NCBI GenBank assembly: GCA_003868215.1 | Contig: QWDQ01000012.1 | Location: 124,001-188,000 of the forward strand | DNA length: 64,000 bases | Source: Pseudophaeomoniella oleicola | Lineage: Eukaryota; Ascomycota; Eurotiomycetes; Phaeomoniellales; Phaeomoniellaceae | Direction of reading: 5' to 3' | Shown: piece by piece, positions 58,967-64,000 of the stretch | Numbering within the stretch: the stretch's first letter is position 1 | Layout: every line of letters begins with the position of its first letter | Position numbers and translations under genes: made by a program | Notes under the pieces: generated by a model | Seen by the model: only the letters and a program-made list of their open reading frames with translations | Told to the model about the DNA's origin: nothing | The model's database searches: none

Positions 58967-61172
58967 ATGGCCCAGAGTGTGTTCTACCATGTGTCGTTGT
59001 TGCTTGCGAGCTTCTACCTCACCAGCGGTATCCCGACCTTCTCGCCATTCCTTCCGCCGTCATTCCCACTGGCAGTGAGAAGCCCATATCTTTCAGGTAA
59101 ACACCACCGCCGACGGCTCTGTCGTGTCTCGAACGTAAGAGGTGTATCTTCTGACACTATAAATAAATATAGCATGGTTACCCGGACGTCAAGCACAACA
59201 TGACTTTCCTAGTGCCCGAGCTCAGTTTTGGTCCGGGGAGAATCTGACATGGTCCGTAATAGCACGAATAGACAACGAGACATATAATCTCTTCGGGGTG
59301 CCTGAACCTGGCAGAGATACTCAGTCAGGCACTCTCGCCGACGGCACCTTCACCGCCACTCACAGCATCTTCAATTTAATTGCTGGAACTGCCAACATCA
59401 CTCTAGATTTCTTTTCTCCCGTGTCTTTCCACGATTACGTGCGTCAGTCATTGCCATTTTCCTATCTGACTGTCTCCGCGGAAGGATTGGGTGGTGCACA
59501 TCCGGAGGTACAGATCTATTCCGATATAGATGGTACCTGGACGGGTGATATAGATACCTCATCAGCGGAATACTCGACTTCTGCAAATACGTCCGTCTTC
59601 CAACTTCAGGCCAACGGATATGCTCAGTTCCAACAGAACTCGGCGGAACAGGCACTATGGGGAGAAGTTGTCTTTGCATCAGAAGCATCCGATGGTGTAC
59701 CTCTTAGCACACAGTCTGGTTCGTCGTCATCCGTCAGAAGCCAGTTCCAATCCAGTGGCACTTTGACCGAGGATCACCAAGCGTGGGCATCACACCATGT
59801 TGCAGCTTTATCGCACGACTTAGGATCATTGTCTTCCAGAAAATCAGTGGTTTTTGCCATCGGCCATGTGCGAGAAGCCGCGATCGACTACTTGGGAGAG
59901 CCTCAAACAGGATATTACCGCGCCACATTGCCGGACACTGCCTCAGCATTGAGATACTTCTTCGATGACTACACCGACGCTGTAAGTCAAGCAGGGAGCC
60001 TGGATGATCGGATCCAAACGACCGGTACTGCTGTTGCTGGCCAGAAATACGCCGATATCTTGAAGTTGTCCGTCCGACAGACTTTCGGTGGTATAGAACT
60101 GACGGTGTCCAATGCGACCCTCAATACCGATGATGCATCCGCCTTCATCAAGGAAATCTCGAGTGACGGGAACATCGGCACCATCGATATCATCGTCGAG
60201 CTTCTCCCCTTCTACTACATCTTCAACCCGGAATGGCTTCGTCTGCTATTGAAACCGGTAGTTGACTACTTGGAAACGGGTCGCTGGCCGCATGCCTGGA
60301 CAATCCATGACATCGGGACCCACTACCCCAACGCCACCGGCCACGACGACGGTCTCGCAGAACAAATGCCTCTCGAAGAAACGGGCAATCTGCTCATCCT
60401 CGCGGCCGCCTACCAAGCAGCCTCGGGCAACACGACCTGGGCCTCCCAGCACTCCACCCTCTTCGCCTCCTACGCCGATTACCTGATCGCCAACGGCCTC
60501 TATCCAGCCACCCAACTCTCCACCAACGACGGCCTCGGCAACTTCACCAACATGACCCAACTGGCCATCAAATCCGCCGTCGGCCTCTCCGCCTACGGCC
60601 AGTTGACGGGAAACACAACCTACACCACACACGCCACCACCTTCGCCACCGCCATCACCACCACCCCCGGCCTCGGCGTCCAGCCCCTCAACTCCTCCAC
60701 CACCTCCTCCCTCTCATACTACACCACCACGTTTTCCGACCCCTCCTGGTTCCTAACCTTCAACATCTACCCCTCCCTCCTCCTCAACCTCTCCCTGACC
60801 CCCCACATCTACCCCTCATCTCTCCTCCACGGCCAATCCGCTTTATACGCATCCGTCCGCGGCCCTTATGGCGTCCCCCTCTCCGCCTCTGTCGACTGGG
60901 CCAAATCCGACTGGCAGATGTGGTGTGCGGCGATCGCGACGCGCGACGTGCGCGACCAGATGATTGCGGATTTGTGGAGGTATATGGCGGATACGGATAC
61001 GGATGGTCAGGAGGAGGAGGAGGAGGAGAGTGATGTGCCGTTTGCGGATCGGTATTGGGCACGCGGGGAGGAGGCGGGGAGGGCGGCGGGCGGGTTTAGG
61101 GCTCGGCCCGTACTTGGAGCGCATTTTGCGGTTTGGGCTGTTGAGGAGGAGGAGGAGAAGGAGGAGAGATGA
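58967..61172 (+). CDS. gtaA: Secreted glutaminase A-like enzyme
   Basis: Hydrolyses glutamine to glutamate and ammonia outside the cell. Exons 58967..59096 and 59173..61172 (76-bp intron with a TTCTGACAC branch point) give 709 residues, close to Aspergillus glutaminase A. The start MAQSVFYHVSLLLASFYLTS is a signal peptide. Then come PSFPLAVRSPYLSAWLPG at the splice, FWSGENLTWSVIARIDNETY, DHQAWASHHVAALSHDLGS and IGHVREAAIDYLGEPQTGYY, the family's N-terminal domain. The C-terminal domain has WPHAWTIHDIGTHYPNATGH, EETGNLLILAAAYQAASGN and ASVRGPYGVPLSASVDWAKS. It ends in an acidic tail of Glu runs (EEEEEE and EEEEEKEER), unusual for the family. Codons after about 60250 are far richer in C at third positions than before. 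Confidence 0.92.
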
Positions 61173-61778
61173 GGCGATAACCTAGGTACAGTACAGACAG
61201 GTATTTATCTATGTTAGGTACCTATACCTTTCTTGTCCTAAAATACCGTCGTCGATTTCCCTGGATTTCTACCTAGTTAGTAATTAGGTTAATTACCTAC
61301 CTTAGTATCAAAACATTAGTACCTAGGTACCTAGGGTAGGTATCGAATCGGAATAGAATAGAATAGATGTTTATACTACCTAGGGAAGGTACCTAGACCT
61401 ATTCATACGTACCATGAAAGTGAAGAGAAGGTATCAATTATTTGATTTTTCTTAATTTTCCCAACTTCTGTCTGGAATTTCTTTAGTTGGTGACGGACGC
61501 TCTGATAGGTATCAAATCATAAGAAAAACCATGCACTTCCAAAACCTCTCTTCCTTCCCTCTCCTCCCTTTCCTTTCCTTTCCTTTCCCTTTTCAGTCTT
61601 TTCCATCATCTATCATTCTCCAAACATCTAGGATCTACCCAGGTAAGTAGATATCTATCTACGTGATATTGACCATTCCATTCGCTGCATTTCATATTAT
61701 CATTAGAAACCGAAAAATCCCTCTTTCACTCCTTTCTCCCCCTCTCTTCCTCATTCTTCCTCCAGGCTCCAAATGCAA
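61173..61778. other. Intergenic region between convergent gene ends
   Basis: 0.6 kb with a dense group of the TACCTAGGTA motif (61180-61400, several copies, including GTACCTAGGTACCTAGG near 61319-61335) and a T/C-rich stretch at 61555-61620. Confidence 0.6.
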
Positions 61779-63200
61779 TCAGAGCAGAGCAACGACAAAA
61801 CCGCCCATAAGTACGGAAACGCCAAGGCCGACGATACGGCTGTGCGAAGGAGGGGAATGGAGCGATGAAGCGGCGGCGCCGGTAAAGGGCGTGAAGGGTA
61901 CCGACGAAGAGGAAGTTGAGGGAGTGAACCCTGAGGAAGAGGAGGGGAATGTTGTGGAATTAGAATTGGAATTGGAGGTCGAGTTGTTGGAGGTTGAGGT
62001 TGAGGGGAAGGTCGGTGAGGTGGTTGTGTTTGTGTTGGGGGTAGAAGGTGGGGAGGAGGGGGGTGGAGGAGGGATGGCGAAGGGGGCGGTGGTGCTGGTG
62101 CTACTGCTACTGTCGGTGGCGGTGGCGGTGGCGGCGACGGCAGCGGTGGAGATAGTGGTGGCGGTGCTGGTGGTAGATGTAGACAAAGATTCGGTCACGT
62201 AGATCGAGGATGTGCTGTTGTTCTCGGTAGATGATGAGGGTGTTGAGGAGGATGATTCGGTTGAAGTTGCGTCTGTTGACATTGCTGCTACTGCCGACGC
62301 CGATGAAGATGATCCGCAATCGTGTGAATGGCCGTGGTGGTGTCCGTGTCCTTCGTCGCCACCGGACCATGAGGAGGAACCGGAATCGCAGCTTGAGGTC
62401 ATCCAGGATGACGATGAGCTGTCGGTGGTAGTAGCCGAGCCGCTGGAAGACCATGTCGAGCTTCCGCCGGAAGATGATTCGGTGCTGCATGAATCGCTCG
62501 AGCCCGATGAACCTTCGCCGGAAAGCCAGCCTTTGCAAGCATGTTTCAAAGCTTCGCTGAGCGGGCAGTCATCTTTGGAAAGGAAGGATGACAGGGCTGC
62601 TCTTGCTGAGTCGCTTAATGAAGCGGCGATTCCACCGGAGGCACACGTCTTCAAAGATCCCCTATTAGATTCGTCCATACTGGAAGCTTTCGAGCTTGAT
62701 AGAAACGAGGACAGGGATTTCTGGATGGATGACTCAACAATGACAGTCAAAGAAGAGCTGAGTTCTTTGGACATCCAGGTGTTCATGAAATTGTAGAATC
62801 CACACGAAGATGAGCTGTACTTTGTCGAAGAAAACGCTTGCTCGATCGAGGTGCGGCTAGCGGACACCAGAATCGAAGAATCAGACTTGGAACACCAGTC
62901 AGTGATCTCAGTCACTAACGAGGGACCTAACACGCTTTTCCCGGATGACTTGCACCACGACGATAGAGCTGACTTGTGAGCCATGTCCACAGAGCTAGCT
63001 GTGGCACCTCCTGTGCATGCTTCGAGGGCAGCTGCAGCCGCGCCACTGAAGCCGGAGGTTGAGGAGAAGATACCATGTTCGGAACTGTTGCCTCTCTGGG
63101 CAAGGGGAAATGGTGCAGCAGCATCGAGATGCAATGGCGTACTCGGTGCACAGAGAGCTGTCGCTGAAAGCAGCGCGAAGATCAGGCTGAATCGTGTCAT
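61779..63200 (-). CDS. Secreted Ser/Thr-rich GPI-anchored wall protein with a His cluster
   Basis: A 473-residue single-exon protein that I start at the ATG at 63200 (MTRFSLIFALLSATALCAPS, signal peptide); the frame is open further upstream but lacks signal features there. Residues 20-230 form a Ser/Ala-rich domain with evenly spaced Cys (EACTGG, SSWCKS, TDWCSK, SSSCGF, KTCASG, DDCPLS, KHACKG), probably disulfide-bonded. After a Ser/Gly stretch, residues near 290 read HGHHHGHSHDCG, a possible metal-binding site. A long Ser/Thr/Pro/Asn stalk follows, likely O-mannosylated, and the end (SRIVGLGVSVLMGGFVVALL) is a GPI-attachment tail. A cell-wall protein is inferred from layout; no family is recognised. 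Confidence 0.8.
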   Translation of the reverse strand: MTRFSLIFALLSATALCAPSTPLHLDAAAPFPLAQRGNSSEHGIFSSTSGFSGAAAAALEACTGGATASSVDMAHKSALSSWCKSSGKSVLGPSLVTEITDWCSKSDSSILVSASRTSIEQAFSSTKYSSSSCGFYNFMNTWMSKELSSSLTVIVESSIQKSLSSFLSSSKASSMDESNRGSLKTCASGGIAASLSDSARAALSSFLSKDDCPLSEALKHACKGWLSGEGSSGSSDSCSTESSSGGSSTWSSSGSATTTDSSSSSWMTSSCDSGSSSWSGGDEGHGHHHGHSHDCGSSSSASAVAAMSTDATSTESSSSTPSSSTENNSTSSIYVTESLSTSTTSTATTISTAAVAATATATDSSSSTSTTAPFAIPPPPPSSPPSTPNTNTTTSPTFPSTSTSNNSTSNSNSNSTTFPSSSSGFTPSTSSSSVPFTPFTGAAASSLHSPPSHSRIVGLGVSVLMGGFVVALL

Positions 63201-64000
63201 TGTCGTGACTGCTTGGTCGGTGTGATTAGGTAGGTATATATCAAGGTTTTGGGTTGTAATAACAACGAAAGAGAGTAGTATAGAACAGTTATAAAATGAC
63301 AATGACTAGCACTATGAAGCGAATGTAAAGTGCAACGAGTGACTTCGTATGATTACGCGAATGGAAAAACCCAAGGATGAAGGCAAGAAAACTGAGAGAT
63401 GATCTAGGAAATCGGTGACCTTTTTGAACTTCATCTCAATCATCTTAGATCTCCTCTGTTAATGGTATATGGAGCTTTGGGCTCATTATGAGACAGGCTG
63501 GATATTTCAAAACTGCACCTCTAGTGGGTTGCCAGTAGTGACTGCACGAGGCGCAGTCCAGGAGTCGATACTATTTTCAGGGACAAACTGGCAATGATGA
63601 GACATGGTGAGATTACTTGCCAGTGACCGTGGATTATGCAACCTGAGAGAACTTCGTGAGGATGGGTTCTTTGTAGCTGGTTACTGTTCGCCAAACCTCG
63701 AACGGTGGTGGGAGGTTGCCCCTGTAACACCATCACCACCACGGGGTTTCACGTTGGCCAGGATTGCCAAACAAAGCATCATGCGCATGAGTCTGTCGAT
63801 GCCATTCAATAAGAACAGTGCTGAGGAGTGAGACTGTGTGCTTCTTGGGGTTTGTAAACGTGATTGAATTGGAACGAGGAGAGTGATGTCGGTAGAGCTA
63901 CCGCAGAAATAACAGGTCGCTGGTGCCAAGCATTAGTGTTATAACATACGATGAATATAGAAGGATTCTAATGATATCCTGGGTTTCTTCATTTCTGCTA
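63201..64000. other. Intergenic region at the window edge
   Basis: 0.8 kb, upstream of the Ser-rich protein gene. Open frames of 70-82 codons on both strands show no domain. If a gene starts beyond 64000 its flank may lie here. Confidence 0.45.

Noticed and set aside
47061-63200. Secondary-metabolite gene cluster
   Set aside because: Exporter and laccase alone are not enough: no polyketide, peptide or terpene synthase and no pathway-specific regulator nearby.
1-64000. tRNA, rRNA, CRISPR and transposable elements
   Set aside because: I looked for B-box-like tRNA words (GGTTCRA), paired repeats with target-site duplications, integrase or reverse-transcriptase motifs and regularly spaced repeats. 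Nothing convincing was seen, though decayed pieces could escape eye inspection.

Overview
The window is nuclear DNA from a filamentous ascomycete (Pezizomycotina). The genes carry short introns (46-148 bp, mostly 47-68 bp) with GTNNGT-type donors and CTAAC/CTGAC-like branch points. The families are typical of moulds: GPI10, a Yor1-like ABCC pump, a cutinase, GH64, glutaminase A, a laccase-like multicopper oxidase, phosphoketolase and a fungal rhodopsin-like membrane protein. Intergenic DNA is full of simple repeats and of a TACCTAGGTA-type motif. I cannot place it to genus. No transposon, LTR, tRNA, rRNA or CRISPR array was recognised.

Layout. 1-14 kb: the end of an NPF-motif protein, GPI mannosyltransferase 3 (minus), ornithine aminotransferase (plus, sharing a divergent promoter with it), a 1456-residue ABCC transporter, then a repeat-rich gap and a small single-pass membrane protein with a PPxY motif. 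15.8-22.8 kb: a secreted GPI-anchored Ser/Gly/Pro protein, a conserved fungal protein of unknown function, a two-exon 77-residue protein and a GH64 beta-1,3-glucanase without a signal peptide. 23.3-31 kb: a GNAT acetyltransferase and a cutinase (both minus), 4 kb of simple-repeat DNA, and a six-exon seven-helix rhodopsin-like protein. 31-36 kb is nearly empty. 36.2-46 kb: a SREBP-type bHLH factor, a membrane RING-H2 protein, 3.8 kb of repeat-rich DNA, an Hsp20 with an enlarged alpha-crystallin domain, and two small spliced gene candidates. 47-64 kb: a six-exon phosphoketolase (minus), divergent from a DHA2-type MFS transporter whose frame is broken by one base, then a laccase, glutaminase A and a Ser-rich cell-wall protein (minus).

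How the genes relate. Most are ordinary housekeeping or nutritional genes with no operon-like link. The right third groups metabolic and secreted functions (phosphoketolase, exporter, laccase, glutaminase, wall protein), but it has no backbone synthase or pathway regulator, so I do not call it a biosynthetic cluster. The best candidates for undescribed biology are small: a Cys-rich two-exon protein at 45.2-45.9 kb, a 77-residue two-exon protein at 20 kb, a bHLH factor with the SREBP tyrosine but no membrane anchor, and the intergenic motif family. Exon joins were worked out by hand from splice signals, reading phase and family alignment from memory; none was tested with RNA data.
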